A stretch of 64,000 nt of DNA from Sneathiella limimaris (lineage in GTDB: Bacteria > Pseudomonadota > Alphaproteobacteria > Sneathiellales > Sneathiellaceae): positions 310,001 through 374,000 of the forward strand of contig NZ_JABBYJ010000001.1 of the NCBI RefSeq assembly GCF_012932565.1, given 5' to 3'. Of the stretch, positions 36,379 to 45,712 are shown one piece after another. How positions within the stretch are numbered: the first letter of the stretch is position 1; each line of letters begins with the position of its first letter. The notes beneath the pieces are model-generated. The model was given only the letters and a program-made list of their open reading frames with translations, searched no databases and was not told the origin of the DNA. Position numbers and translations under genes: made by a program.

Positions 36379-38673
36379 TTAGACTTTCAATCCCATCATA
36401 TCACCCCGCTCCATCAAACGGCGCATCTGGTCAGCACCAGCCTCATAAGGCTTAGGCCATGCTGTTTGACCATCCTGCAATGCTGTTGCAGCATGCAATG
36501 TCCAGTATGGGTTACTCAGATGTGGTCGCGCCAGGCAAACCAGATCCGCGCGACCCGCCAGCAGGATGGAGTTTACATGATCCGGCTCATAGATATTTCC
36601 AACTGCCATAGTGGGTATACCGGTTTCATTTCGGATGCGGTCTGAAAATGGAGTTTGGAACATACGGCCATAAACTGGCTTGGCTTCAGTTGTAGTCTGA
36701 CCCGCCGAAACGTCGCAGATATCAACGCCTGCGGCCTTCAGCATCCTGGCGATCTCAACCGCATCTTCAGGCGTAATACCGCTTTCCCCAACCCAGTCAT
36801 TAGCCGAGATTCGAACAGAAATCGGCTTATCGTCGGGCCAAACTGCGCGCACCGCTGCAAATACCTCTAACGGATAGCGCATCCGATTTTCCAGCGACCC
36901 GCCATATTCATCGGTACGGTTATTGGTTACCGGTGTGATAAAGGACGACAGCAGATATCCGTGGGCGGCATGGATTTCAATCATATCAAATCCAGCAGCT
37001 TCCGCCTTCTTCGCCGCTTCAACAAACTGGTCCCGCACCAGGTCCATGTCCTCTCGGGTCATGGGTTTGGGTGCCTGATTTTCCGGGCTCCACGGAATGT
37101 CGGAGGCTGACATCAGCGGCCAGTTCCCCTCCAGAAGTGGCTGATCCATACCTTCCCAACCAACACGGGTTGACCCCTTGCGGCCAGAATGACCAAGCTG
37201 TGCACAGACTTTCGTCTCTGTCTCTGCATGAACAAAATCTGTGATGCGTTTCCAGGCGTCCACATGGGCATCGTCATAAAGTCCAGGACAGCCAGGTGTA
37301 ATCCGACCTTCACTGGAAACACACGTCATCTCAACATACAGCAATCCCGCACCGCCCTTGGCCCGCTCGCCATAATGCACCAGATGCCAATCAGTTGGGC
37401 AGCCATCAACCGCCTTATACTGTGCCATGGGGGAGACAACGATCCGGTTCTTCAGCTCCATACCCCGGATCTTATAGGGGGCAAACATAGGGGCCCGCTC
37501 TGAGGATGCCTCATCCGCACCTGCCTGCTGCTGGAACCATTTCTCAGCGCTAGCCAACCAGTTTGGATCCCGAAGCCGCAGGTTTTCATGGGAAATTCGC
37601 TGAGATCGGGTCAGCAGGGAATAATTAAACTGCACCGGATCCAGATCCAGATACCGCTCCACTTCCTCAAACCATTCCAGCGAGTTCCGTGCTGCGGATT
37701 GCAGTTTAAGCACTTCGAGGCGCCGCTCATCCTCATATTTTTCAAAAGCGGCTTCAAGGCTCACTTCACTTTGTACATAATCGGCAAGGGCGATCGCACT
37801 TTCCATGGCAAGTTTGCTGCCAGAACCGATGGAAAAATGGGCACTTGCGGCCGCATCCCCCATCAGAACCAGGTTCTGATGAGACCATCTCTCACACAGA
37901 ACACGGGGGAAATTAATCCAGGCGGAACCCCGGATATGATTGGCGTTGGTCATCAGCTTGTGACCATCCAGATAGTCTTTAAAGATCTCTTCGCAGGTCG
38001 CAATGGTCTCCTGCTGGCTCATCTCACCAAAGCCGTAATTCTCAAATGTCTCTTCGGAGCATTCAACGATAAAGGTCGCCGTATCATCATCAAACTGATA
38101 GGCGTGAACCCAGATCCAACCCTTCTCGGTTTTCTCGAAAATAAAGGTGAAGGCATCATTAAATTTCTGATGGGTACCCAACCAGACGAACTTACATTTG
38201 CGGACATCAATATCCGGCTTAAACTCAGCCTCAAACCGGGTCCGAGCTTTGGAATTCAATCCATCGGACGCTACAACGAGATCATATTCCGCCATCAAGG
38301 CATCAATGTCATCGACTTCGGTTTCGAACGTCAGATTGACACCAAGCTCCCTCGCCCGGTCCTGCAAAATCAATAGGAGCTGCTTACGGCCAATACCGCA
38401 AAAACCATGGCCGGTAGAGAGGGTCCGAACCCCCTTATGATAAACAGCAATGTCATCCCAGTACGCGAAATGCTTACGGATAATCTCGGCACTGACGGGA
38501 TCGTTGGCCTTCAGATTATCCAGCGTTTCATCGGACAGAACAACGCCCCAGCCGAACGTATCATCAGGCCGGTTCCGCTCAATCACCGTCACTTCATGCG
38601 ACGGATCTTTAAGCTTCATGCTAATGGCGAAATACAGACCAGACGGTCCACCCCCAAGGCATGCGATCTTCAT
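36379..38673 (-). CDS. abmA: 2-aminobenzoyl-CoA monooxygenase/reductase (fused flavoprotein)
   Basis: This 764-residue fusion has two parts. Residues 1 to ~385 form a flavin aromatic monooxygenase ([11 protein letters not shown] at the N-terminus; the GD motif in [16 protein letters not shown]). Residues ~395 to the end form an Old Yellow Enzyme-type reductase ([20 protein letters not shown], then [16 protein letters not shown] and [10 protein letters not shown]). This architecture is that of 2-aminobenzoyl-CoA monooxygenase/reductase, which hydroxylates and then reduces the ring of anthraniloyl-CoA. Salicylyl-CoA 5-hydroxylases are related, but the adjacent ligase supports the amino substrate. 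It is the first gene of the operon. Confidence 0.92.
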   Translation of the reverse strand: MKIACLGGGPSGLYFAISMKLKDPSHEVTVIERNRPDDTFGWGVVLSDETLDNLKANDPVSAEIIRKHFAYWDDIAVYHKGVRTLSTGHGFCGIGRKQLLLILQDRARELGVNLTFETEVDDIDALMAEYDLVVASDGLNSKARTRFEAEFKPDIDVRKCKFVWLGTHQKFNDAFTFIFEKTEKGWIWVHAYQFDDDTATFIVECSEETFENYGFGEMSQQETIATCEEIFKDYLDGHKLMTNANHIRGSAWINFPRVLCERWSHQNLVLMGDAAASAHFSIGSGSKLAMESAIALADYVQSEVSLEAAFEKYEDERRLEVLKLQSAARNSLEWFEEVERYLDLDPVQFNYSLLTRSQRISHENLRLRDPNWLASAEKWFQQQAGADEASSERAPMFAPYKIRGMELKNRIVVSPMAQYKAVDGCPTDWHLVHYGERAKGGAGLLYVEMTCVSSEGRITPGCPGLYDDAHVDAWKRITDFVHAETETKVCAQLGHSGRKGSTRVGWEGMDQPLLEGNWPLMSASDIPWSPENQAPKPMTREDMDLVRDQFVEAAKKAEAAGFDMIEIHAAHGYLLSSFITPVTNNRTDEYGGSLENRMRYPLEVFAAVRAVWPDDKPISVRISANDWVGESGITPEDAVEIARMLKAAGVDICDVSAGQTTTEAKPVYGRMFQTPFSDRIRNETGIPTMAVGNIYEPDHVNSILLAGRADLVCLARPHLSNPYWTLHAATALQDGQTAWPKPYEAGADQMRRLMERGDMMGLKV

Positions 38674-38721
38674 GGCGATCCCTTTATATTTTAATTCCCA
38701 GTACTAAAAACTATGGCACAG

Positions 38722-38769
38722 TCAGAATTTATTTCAAGCCTAAAATTTTAAGCTTAAAATAAATTCTGA
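38722..38769. promoter_or_regulatory. Operator candidate of the 2-aminobenzoate operon
   Basis: A 48 bp inverted repeat has perfect 13 bp arms (TCAGAATTTATTT and complement). Nested in it are two tandem 14-mers, TTTCAAGCCTAAAA (38732-38745) and TTTTAAGCTTAAAA (38746-38759), the second a perfect palindrome. It ends about 50 bases before abmA and is the best candidate for the binding site of the MarR protein at 35115-35618. Confidence 0.6.
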
Positions 38770-38815
38770 AAAATAGGCTGGAAATTGAAAGCGGTGCCAA
38801 GACTAGCTTAAATCA

Positions 38816-39733
38816 CTAAGCGATGAATTTCTTTTCCTGCAGGAGCGCCAAGAGTTCCTGCAGGGACTGATCCTCAGACTTGCCGCTGGTATCCAGGGTT
38901 GCGCCGGCTCGGGCATACATTGCCTCCCGACTATCAAGGAGGGATTTCAAGTGATCCATGGCTTCGGGGTTTCCAGCCATTGGCCGTTCATCCCCTTGCG
39001 CGCGGACCCGGTTCATATGCTCTTCCGGGGCTGCCTTCACCCAAACGGTATGAAAGTGATTGAGCAGGATGTTAAAGGTCAGTGGTTCCGAGACAATCCC
39101 ACCGCCAACAGCCAAAATAACACTGTCATGGGTCGCAACAACACGCTGAAGAGCCTCCGCCTCCAGCTTTCGGTACCCCTCCTGACCGTAAAGGGCCATC
39201 ACCTCACTCACCGGCATACCGCTTTGTTCCTCAATCCAGCTATTAAGCTCAACAAATGGAACATCGAGAAGTTCCCCGGCCCGTCGGCCAAGAGTACTTT
39301 TCCCGGCGCCGCGCAATCCGATCAGGCACACCCGACTTGCCCGGCGTGTTTCATCGGTGACCGGGCTTAAGAGCCGCATCACCGTTTCCTGCGTTTGATG
39401 ATCAGCTGATTTATAGGCTTCGGCAATTTTCAACACGTCAGAGGTCCAGGGATCTTCCTCACCTACGAACCATTCGATTTTGTGATCCAGGGCAATGGCG
39501 ACCCGTTGCAACAGGCCAATGGAAATATTACCTGCGCCTGTTTCCAACTGAGCCAGATAGCGCGGTGATACGCCTGACATTTCTGACAGGACGCGACGGG
39601 GAATCCCCTTGCTTTCACGCGCTTTGCGAACCCGATCACCCACATTGCTGATCAGTGTGTTGACAGCCTCCTCCATGAGGGAGGCATCTTCCAGAACCTG
39701 GGCTTCGCCTTTAAAATTTGTTATTTCCGCCAT
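38816..39733 (-). CDS. boxR: BoxR/BzdR-type regulator (HTH plus shikimate-kinase-like domain)
   Basis: This 305-residue protein has an XRE-type helix-turn-helix (residues ~30-88, SKGIPRRVLSEMSGVSPRYL) joined to a shikimate-kinase-like domain with P-loop GLRGAGKST at 139-147. This is the architecture of BzdR/BoxR, repressors of benzoate pathways that sense benzoyl-CoA. It lies downstream of boxA beyond a terminator and has its own promoter containing a TGTA/TGCA pair 10 bp apart (39812-39831), suggesting autoregulation. It probably controls boxCBA, the ligase operon and the TRAP operon. Confidence 0.93.
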   Translation of the reverse strand: MAEITNFKGEAQVLEDASLMEEAVNTLISNVGDRVRKARESKGIPRRVLSEMSGVSPRYLAQLETGAGNISIGLLQRVAIALDHKIEWFVGEEDPWTSDVLKIAEAYKSADHQTQETVMRLLSPVTDETRRASRVCLIGLRGAGKSTLGRRAGELLDVPFVELNSWIEEQSGMPVSEVMALYGQEGYRKLEAEALQRVVATHDSVILAVGGGIVSEPLTFNILLNHFHTVWVKAAPEEHMNRVRAQGDERPMAGNPEAMDHLKSLLDSREAMYARAGATLDTSGKSEDQSLQELLALLQEKKFIA

Positions 39734-39811
39734 TCTGTGCGCCCGTAAACCTTGTGCCTTTATTTTTGTATGGCACGCTTATCCCCCCTTAAGGACTTCA
39801 GACCAACGCCT

Positions 39812-39831
39812 ATTGTAATATAATGCACAAT
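39812..39831. promoter_or_regulatory. Probable BoxR operator at the boxR promoter
   Basis: ATTGT-N10-ACAAT inverted repeat that includes TGTA and TGCA tetramers spaced exactly 10 bp (39814 and 39824). It resembles the elements before boxC, the ligase and the TRAP operon, and lies about 80 bases upstream of boxR. Confidence 0.45.
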
Positions 39832-39843
39832 TGGAAGTCTCTG

Positions 39844-39883
39844 AAAAAATTCAGTCCCCGTCATTTCATGTGACAGGGACTGA
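39844..39883 (-). terminator. Rho-independent terminator of the boxCBA operon
   Basis: Arms TCAGTCCCCGTCA (39851-39863) and TGACAGGGACTGA (39871-39883) form a 13 bp stem with one mismatch and a seven-base loop. On the minus strand it is followed by a run of six T. It lies five bases after the boxA stop. Confidence 0.88.
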
Positions 39884-39887
39884 AAAC

Positions 39888-41084
39888 TCAATAGGTTTCA
39901 ACGTGATAGCGACCTTCTTCACGCATAGCGTCGCGAAGGGAAATCCATTGTTCCCCAATGCTTTCTGCAATATTGGTGAACGCCCGTTCGACCCCTTCTT
40001 CCATCCCACGTAAACCGCAGATGTAGATATGGGTGTTCGGATCCTGCAGGAAGCTGGCAACCTCATCCTGCTCGGTGATCAGACGGTCCTGCACATATTC
40101 CTTCGGCTTACCCGGCTCCCGGCTATAGACCAAATGCTTGGAGAGCACATCGTCCGGGATTTTCTTCAAGGGACCGAAATAAGGCAGGCTGTCTTCGGTG
40201 CGCGCGCCAAAAAAGAGGCTCATACCGCCCTTATGATTTGAAATCGTCCGCTGGCGCCGCATGGTGAAGGCCCGCATGGGGGCAGACCCCGTCCCGGTGC
40301 AGATCATCAGAAGCCGGGCATCCGGATCATCTGGCAACAGGAAGGTTGAGCCAAAGGGACCTGTGACCGTAACCTCGTCTCCTTGCGAAAGATCGCAAAC
40401 ATAGTTTGAACAAACGCCATTTTCTTCGCGTTTGACAGTCAGGGACACGTTGTTGAAGTTTGGCCGCTCCCCATCCCGAGGGCTGGAGACAGAATATAGA
40501 CGCGGCAAATGGGGGTTCCCATCCTTGTCCGTACCCGGAGGGATAATCCCGATCGTTTGTCCCTCCAACACAGGGAAAGAGAGATTTTCAAAGTTCAGGA
40601 TCAGATGCCGCACGTCAGAAGAGCTGTCCGCGCCTGTCAGGCGATAGTTCCCCTGCACAACCGCTTTGGCAGGTTTGCCCAGGGTATACATATTGATGGT
40701 TGGCTTCGGTGCGCTTTTCGGCGCCTTGGCTTTACCGCCCGCGCCTTTGTGAGCGTCGGCAAGCAGGGCCGCAATGGCATCATCGATTGCTTCCACCCCA
40801 TCAGAAGATCCATCCTCGCTTGGGCCGAAATCTTCCTGCTCTGGTAGTTCCATCCAGCTATATTGATCTTCTAGCGAGTAGCGCTCCTTCACCACGCGCC
40901 ATTCATCGATGGAGCCGGTTGGGCAGACCGGAATACAATCCATGCAGAAATCGCAAGTTTCCGGGTTGACCACCACATTGTTATCGTCATGTTCAATTGC
41001 CCCGATCGGACAGGTCATCTCGCAGGTGTAACAGCGAATGCAGATTTCCGGGTCAATCAGGTGCTGCTTTAAAGGCTGGGTCAT
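39888..41084 (-). CDS. boxA: BoxA, benzoyl-CoA 2,3-epoxidase reductase component
   Basis: This 398-residue protein has an N-terminal two-cluster ferredoxin domain (C15, C18, C21, C25 and C44, C47, C50, C54), an acidic/alanine-rich linker, and a ferredoxin-NADP reductase module (RLYSVSSPRDGE for FAD, ICTGTGSAPMRAF for NADPH, C-terminal EGRYHVETY). It passes electrons from NADPH to BoxB for epoxidation of benzoyl-CoA. It is the last gene of boxC-boxB-boxA, with a hairpin in the 64-base gap from boxB and a terminator right after. Confidence 0.96.
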   Translation of the reverse strand: MTQPLKQHLIDPEICIRCYTCEMTCPIGAIEHDDNNVVVNPETCDFCMDCIPVCPTGSIDEWRVVKERYSLEDQYSWMELPEQEDFGPSEDGSSDGVEAIDDAIAALLADAHKGAGGKAKAPKSAPKPTINMYTLGKPAKAVVQGNYRLTGADSSSDVRHLILNFENLSFPVLEGQTIGIIPPGTDKDGNPHLPRLYSVSSPRDGERPNFNNVSLTVKREENGVCSNYVCDLSQGDEVTVTGPFGSTFLLPDDPDARLLMICTGTGSAPMRAFTMRRQRTISNHKGGMSLFFGARTEDSLPYFGPLKKIPDDVLSKHLVYSREPGKPKEYVQDRLITEQDEVASFLQDPNTHIYICGLRGMEEGVERAFTNIAESIGEQWISLRDAMREEGRYHVETY

Positions 41085-41113
41085 TGCACAGGTCTTTCTC
41101 TAACGCTGGGGAA

Positions 41114-41141
41114 GATGGGGGCAGCGATCACCGCCCCCGTC
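41114..41141 (-). terminator. Intercistronic hairpin between boxB and boxA
   Basis: GATGGGGGC and GCCCCCGTC pair over nine positions with one T:G, around a ten-base loop. It lies after the boxB stop and before boxA. It probably stabilises the boxCB message or trims boxA expression. Confidence 0.5.
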
Positions 41142-41148
41142 TCATAGA

Positions 41149-42600
41149 TCAGGCGTCGTGCAGCTTAACATACTCGAAGTCGCCAGGCTTGCTATCAATG
41201 CCAACTTTTGGTGGAGCGATCCAGCTTGCATACTGGCCAGGCTCAGTGCAGGGCTTCATCAGAGACTGAATAAACTCTGAGTCGGCTTTGTTAGGCAACC
41301 AATTGTCGACATTCTTCTGGTAATCGGCATCAGACAGCATATTTCCATCTGGATCAAAGTTCAGACCAGCGAATACGCCGATTTTCCGGTTGAAGGCTTC
41401 GTGTGGCAGGGTGAAGGCAAAGTCGATACCGGCTTTTTCTATCACCTTGTTCCAGCGACCAACGCCACCAGCAGCATCCTTCACATAATCATCACGAAGG
41501 CGCATGTTAATAGCAGTAAGGGCCGGCACAGCATGGCGGGTCAGTTTGCCATCGACCATGTCCCAAACATCATAGGTGTCATTGGTCAGCTGATGGTCAT
41601 CGTCAATCCGAGGTTCCATGTACCGGCCTTTGATGCCGGCGTTAAATGCGTTCGCCGCATTGGTAGAAACTTCCTGACCGAAAAGGTCCAGAGACAGAGT
41701 GTAGTGCAGGTTCAGTTTTTTCTGCAGGGTTGGCAGGTCAATGACGCCAAGATCCCGGATTTTGTTAATCTCGAAAGGATCAGAAATGCCATTTTCTTTC
41801 ATCACCTGACAGGTCCGCTCTACTGTCCGGGAAACACCTGTTTCCCCAACAAACATATGATGCGCTTCTTCTGTCAGCATGAAGCGGCAAGTCCGAGACA
41901 GGGGATCAAAACCAGATTGCGCCAGGGATTCCAGCTGCATCTTGCCATCACGGTCCGTGAAGTAGGTAAACATGAAGAAAGACAGCCAATCAGGTGTTTC
42001 CTCATTGAAGGCACCCAGCATTCGAGGGGCTTCGCTACTTCCGGAACACCGGCGCAGAAGATCATCTGCTTCCTCACGGCCGTCTTTACCGAAATATTTG
42101 TGCAGCAGATAAACCATTGCCCAAAGATGACGGCCTTCTTCCACGTTCACCTGAAAGAGGTTCCGAAGATCATAAAGGGACGGCGCAGTAAGGCCGAGAT
42201 AACGCTGCTGCTCAACGGAGCCAGGCTCGGTATCACCTTGAATAACAATCAGGCGTTTGAGCATGTTGCGGTATTCACCGGGGACTTCCTGCCAGGCTGG
42301 CTCCCCTTTGTGCTGACCGAAAGGAATGGTCCGGCCTTCAACCTGCGGGGCGAGCAAAACACCCCAGCGATAGTCTGGCATGTTGACATAGCCAAATTTC
42401 GCCCAGCCTTTTGGATCCACACTGACGGCGGTCCGCAAATACACATCGGATTTCTGGAACCGTTCCGGGATCAGGCTACTCCACCAGTTGATATAACCTG
42501 GGTGCCATTTTTCCAGCGCCTTCAGAACTTTTCTGTCAGAGCTTAGTCCAACATTGTTGGGGATCTGCGTGTCATAACTGACATTCATTTGGTCGATCAT
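41149..42600 (-). CDS. boxB: BoxB, benzoyl-CoA 2,3-epoxidase oxygenase component
   Basis: This 483-residue class I-type diiron oxygenase converts benzoyl-CoA to the 2,3-epoxide. Putative iron ligands are visible as VEEGRHLW (E154/E155, H158) and TEEAHHMF (E244/E245, H247/H248). The length and the terminal region (YASWIAPPKVGIDSKPGDFEYVK; key WIAPP and FEYVK) match BoxB. An AGGAG site precedes the ATG. It is flanked by boxC upstream and boxA downstream. Confidence 0.96.
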   Translation of the reverse strand: MIDQMNVSYDTQIPNNVGLSSDRKVLKALEKWHPGYINWWSSLIPERFQKSDVYLRTAVSVDPKGWAKFGYVNMPDYRWGVLLAPQVEGRTIPFGQHKGEPAWQEVPGEYRNMLKRLIVIQGDTEPGSVEQQRYLGLTAPSLYDLRNLFQVNVEEGRHLWAMVYLLHKYFGKDGREEADDLLRRCSGSSEAPRMLGAFNEETPDWLSFFMFTYFTDRDGKMQLESLAQSGFDPLSRTCRFMLTEEAHHMFVGETGVSRTVERTCQVMKENGISDPFEINKIRDLGVIDLPTLQKKLNLHYTLSLDLFGQEVSTNAANAFNAGIKGRYMEPRIDDDHQLTNDTYDVWDMVDGKLTRHAVPALTAINMRLRDDYVKDAAGGVGRWNKVIEKAGIDFAFTLPHEAFNRKIGVFAGLNFDPDGNMLSDADYQKNVDNWLPNKADSEFIQSLMKPCTEPGQYASWIAPPKVGIDSKPGDFEYVKLHDA

Positions 42601-42664
42601 CGGTTTCTCCTGTTGTTCTAGCCCATCCCGAATTCCAGATCAGGGGTGGTGATTATCCTTATGC

Positions 42665-44326
42665 TTACACACGTTCCATGTTGTAATTGCCGCGAACACC
42701 GGTTCCGTAGCGCTGCAATGCACCCTCGGAGCCGACAGCGTTTGGCCGGTTGAAAATCCAGTTCTGCCAGGCTGTCAGGCGACCAAAGATCCGGGTTTCC
42801 ATTGTCTCAGGCCCAGCAAAGCGCAGGTTGGCTTCCATACCAGTCATGGCATCTGGGGAGAATGATGCCCGCTCTTCCATGAAGATGCGGATTTCATCTT
42901 CCCAATCGATATCATCTAGGATCATGGTCACCAGACCCAACTCATCGGCCTCTTCAGCTTCCAGTGCCTCGCCTTTATGCTCTTCTGCCTTTTTGAGCGC
43001 ATCCGCATCCCCGAGGAAACGGGTTTGCAAACGGGTCAGATCATTGCCCATCGGGAATGGACCAAAGTTGGCATCGGTCAGGGTGACAGTTGCAATTGGC
43101 CGGTTATCGCCTTCGAACTCATCTTCCATCATGTAGCTGCGATCCACAGCGAACAGAAGCTCTGCCAAAACGCCGGTAAAGCAGGAGCCATGCTCGACAA
43201 GTGCGATCAGAGAGCGAGAGGTCACATCGACCCGCTTCAAGACGCGTTTCCAGTATTTCAGGGTTTCATTGGCCAGCCAGTGATCGGCATTGTTCAACAG
43301 CAACGCTTCGTGAGCGGCAAACTTTTCAGGATCACCCTGTGTGCGGAATGCCAGAAGTCCCACTTCCATCTCATTAAGACGTAAATGCAGGATCGCATCA
43401 TCCAGTTCGCGCGCCAGTTTCAGCATATAGGCCTGATCACCTTTTGCTGTGAAGGCGGCCATATCTGCAGGCGCGTCTTCTTCTGGACCATGCAGGGTAA
43501 TGGTTGCCTTGCGCCCAGCGCGATCGACCTGAACTTCCACCAATGAATAGGTGACAGAGCCATCGTCTGCAATTTTCCGATCCAGCGGTCCCAGCTTGAT
43601 GCCTTCTTTCACATCTGCTTTTTTGGAATTGGCTGCAAATTCCTTAGCCCGTTCTTTCACGGCATCATCGAATTTGGAATTGGCAACGACCTCATCCACA
43701 AGGTGCCAGTCGAGGGCTTTTTTCCCCTTCACACCTTCTTCGGTGGAACAGAAAATATCTGCCCGATCCCGACGGACTTTCCGTTTGTCTGTGACGCGGG
43801 TTAATCCGCCGGTGCCAGGAAGAACAGCAAGCAGGGGAACCTCAGGCAAGGCAACAGAGGATGTGCTGTCATCGGTTAGCATAATATAGTTGCAGGCCAG
43901 CGCGAGCTCATACCCGCCGCCAGCGCAAGCGCCTTTAACGGCTGCAATATATTTCTGGCCGCTATCTTCTTCAGCTGCCTCGAATGTGTTCCGGGTCTCG
44001 TTCGTGAATTTACAAAAATTGACCTTATGGCTATGGGCAGCCCCGCCCAGCATGCGAATGTTCGCACCGGCGCAGAACACATTCTCCTTACCGGACTGCA
44101 TGACAACAACTTTCACTTCCGGATGTTCAAAACGCATGCGCTGAACAACATCGGCAAGCTCAATGTCCACACCCAGGTCATAGGAGTTGAGCTTCAACTC
44201 ATAACCATCAAACAGACCACCCTTCTCATCCACATCCATGTAGAGATTGGCAACATCCCCATCATATTCCACTTTCCAGTGGCGGTATTTGGACGGATCG
44301 GTTTGAAAGTCGATCATTTTAGTCAT
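42665..44326 (-). CDS. boxC: BoxC, 2,3-epoxybenzoyl-CoA dihydrolase (ring-cleaving)
   Basis: This 553-residue protein is made of two crotonase-like halves, as in BoxC. The first half has ENVFCAGANIRML and KGACAGGGYELALACNYI-type oxyanion segments; the second has EHGSCFTGVLAELLFAVDRS. It hydrolytically opens the epoxide ring to 3,4-dehydroadipyl-CoA semialdehyde and formate. It is the first gene of boxCBA, with GGAG before the ATG. Its promoter region carries several TGCN pairs at 10 bp spacing. The aldehyde dehydrogenase for the next step (boxD) is not in this window. Confidence 0.95.
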   Translation of the reverse strand: MTKMIDFQTDPSKYRHWKVEYDGDVANLYMDVDEKGGLFDGYELKLNSYDLGVDIELADVVQRMRFEHPEVKVVVMQSGKENVFCAGANIRMLGGAAHSHKVNFCKFTNETRNTFEAAEEDSGQKYIAAVKGACAGGGYELALACNYIMLTDDSTSSVALPEVPLLAVLPGTGGLTRVTDKRKVRRDRADIFCSTEEGVKGKKALDWHLVDEVVANSKFDDAVKERAKEFAANSKKADVKEGIKLGPLDRKIADDGSVTYSLVEVQVDRAGRKATITLHGPEEDAPADMAAFTAKGDQAYMLKLARELDDAILHLRLNEMEVGLLAFRTQGDPEKFAAHEALLLNNADHWLANETLKYWKRVLKRVDVTSRSLIALVEHGSCFTGVLAELLFAVDRSYMMEDEFEGDNRPIATVTLTDANFGPFPMGNDLTRLQTRFLGDADALKKAEEHKGEALEAEEADELGLVTMILDDIDWEDEIRIFMEERASFSPDAMTGMEANLRFAGPETMETRIFGRLTAWQNWIFNRPNAVGSEGALQRYGTGVRGNYNMERV

Positions 44327-44357
44327 CAGGTTTCTCCCTTACGAGCATCCTCGATAT

Positions 44358-44448
44358 TTGCAATATATTGCCAAAAACTAATTTCGTAAAGACATATATC
44401 GCATAATTTTGCAATTAATCAATAAGAAAATGCACTATAATGCATTTT
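44358..44448. promoter_or_regulatory. Probable BoxR operators upstream of boxC
   Basis: Three pairs of TGCN-type tetramers each 10 bp apart: TGCA/TGCC at 44359 and 44369 (containing the perfect palindrome GCAATATATTGC), CGCA/TGCA at 44400 and 44410, and TGCA/TGCA at 44431 and 44441. The last pair sits in a perfect inverted repeat, AAAATGCA-N6-TGCATTTT. TGCA repeats are the known element of BzdR operators. Confidence 0.65.
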
Positions 44449-44887
44449 CTCCTACCTTTAACTCCAATTCCCGCAGAAATCCTAGTAATCTGTCACTTTC
44501 TTCAGCAGACAAAAGGCCTGCACCGCGCTGTTCTGCCTCTGTCCAGGCGTCTGAGGCCAGCTTGAGAATCTTGAGCACAGCCGCCGGGCGACCCATTTTC
44601 AGCTTCAGACCAGCGTTGGCTAATTGAATCAACGCCTGCACCTGTTTCTTTTCCGCTGAGTTGGGTGCGCACTGACCCCAAACCATTTCAAGAAGCTCAT
44701 GGGCTTCCCAGTAATACCCATCCTCCAACCACTGCAGACCTGCCCGAAAAGAGTTGGTTGCAGCAAGATCAGAGCTTCTATTCTCAGGTTCCAGATCGCT
44801 CCGATAGGGCGAAAAAACCGCTTCAGCATGGCGTGCATTTCCACCTGGAACATGAGCATGAGGAGGATGAGGGAACCGGCCCGTCAT
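44435..44887 (-). CDS. DUF309 family protein in the box cluster
   Basis: This 150-residue protein has the DUF309 signature, FRAGLQWLEDGYYWEAHELLEMVW followed by QVQALIQLANAGLKLKMG (core: GYYWEAHELLE). DUF309 proteins are small helical proteins of unknown function. The N-terminus is proline/histidine rich (RFPHPPHAHVPGG). It overlaps the hydrolase gene by four bases (ATGA), so it is co-translated with it in the benzoate-CoA ligase operon; a pathway role is possible but not shown. Confidence 0.8.
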   Translation of the reverse strand: MTGRFPHPPHAHVPGGNARHAEAVFSPYRSDLEPENRSSDLAATNSFRAGLQWLEDGYYWEAHELLEMVWGQCAPNSAEKKQVQALIQLANAGLKLKMGRPAAVLKILKLASDAWTEAEQRGAGLLSAEESDRLLGFLRELELKVGENAL

Positions 44888-45708
44888 TTCGCCATCTGCA
44901 AAGGAGTAGTCGCGAGCCCCAAAGTAGAAACAAACTTCCTGATCCCAGCAAGTGTTTCATCCGGTTTTTCCAGATGAGGTGCGTGACCGCACTCCTCCAA
45001 CTTAAGAAGAGTTACTGGAGTTTGGACCCGGTCCTTAACCTCGGCCAGCTGAGCCATGGTGCCATATTGATCGGCATACCCTTGAACGGCCAGCACAGGA
45101 ACCTTTACTTCATTTAAGTAGCTCGCAATATTCCAGTCTTTGAAATCCGGATGTAACCAGCTGTCGTTCCATCCGCGAAAAGCAATTTCCGGATGGGCAT
45201 GATATTTTCCAAGCTTATCTTTCAGGTTCGTTGTCTCAAAAGCGGACTTTGCCTCTGCAATCGCAACCAAACCTTCCGGTTCAGTGAAAAAATGCGGTGC
45301 TAAAAGGATAACGCCCTTAATCCGTGGATCCTCAAACACACCAGCATAGATGGCTGAAATACTGGCACCATCTGAATGACCAAGCAGCACCACATCCTGC
45401 CCGGCCAAGACATCAAGGACCCCTGGGACCACATCCATGGCTTCGCGCGTCATATAATCCAGTGGCCGCGGAAGGGTCACGGGATCGGACTTTCCATAGC
45501 CTGCCCGAGAATAAGAGATCACACCCCATCCAGTCGCATCGGAGAGCTTCTCCTCAAACCCGCGCCATAGGGCCGTTGAGCCAAGACCTTCATGCAACAA
45601 CAGGAAGATCGGCCCATCAGCAGGAGAGGGCCCAACCGCACGGTATTCCAGGCGGACACCGTCCACACTAAAAAATGAACCATTTTCGGCTGGCCAACTC
45701 AGAGACAT
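44884..45708 (-). CDS. Alpha/beta hydrolase of the benzoate cluster
   Basis: This 274-residue alpha/beta hydrolase has an oxyanion-region HEGLGS, the nucleophile elbow GHSDGA, a late aspartate in QGYADQYG and the histidine motif ECGHAPHLEKP. It could cleave a lactone, thioester or stray ring intermediate. The frame is open to 45813, but ATG 45708, four bases after the ligase stop, is preferred; the longer form lies in the ligase gene. Related hydrolases are often seen in box clusters, with function unproven. Confidence 0.82.
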   Translation of the reverse strand: MSLSWPAENGSFFSVDGVRLEYRAVGPSPADGPIFLLLHEGLGSTALWRGFEEKLSDATGWGVISYSRAGYGKSDPVTLPRPLDYMTREAMDVVPGVLDVLAGQDVVLLGHSDGASISAIYAGVFEDPRIKGVILLAPHFFTEPEGLVAIAEAKSAFETTNLKDKLGKYHAHPEIAFRGWNDSWLHPDFKDWNIASYLNEVKVPVLAVQGYADQYGTMAQLAEVKDRVQTPVTLLKLEECGHAPHLEKPDETLAGIRKFVSTLGLATTPLQMAK

Positions 45709-45712
45709 TTGC

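Noticed and set aside
37588-38376. 262-codon frame antisense to abmA
   Set aside because: No recognisable domain; lies wholly within the monooxygenase part of abmA.
41401-42546. Long open frame (381 codons) antisense to boxB
   Set aside because: It mirrors the codon structure of boxB and has no family motif or ribosome-binding site; boxB is a certain gene.
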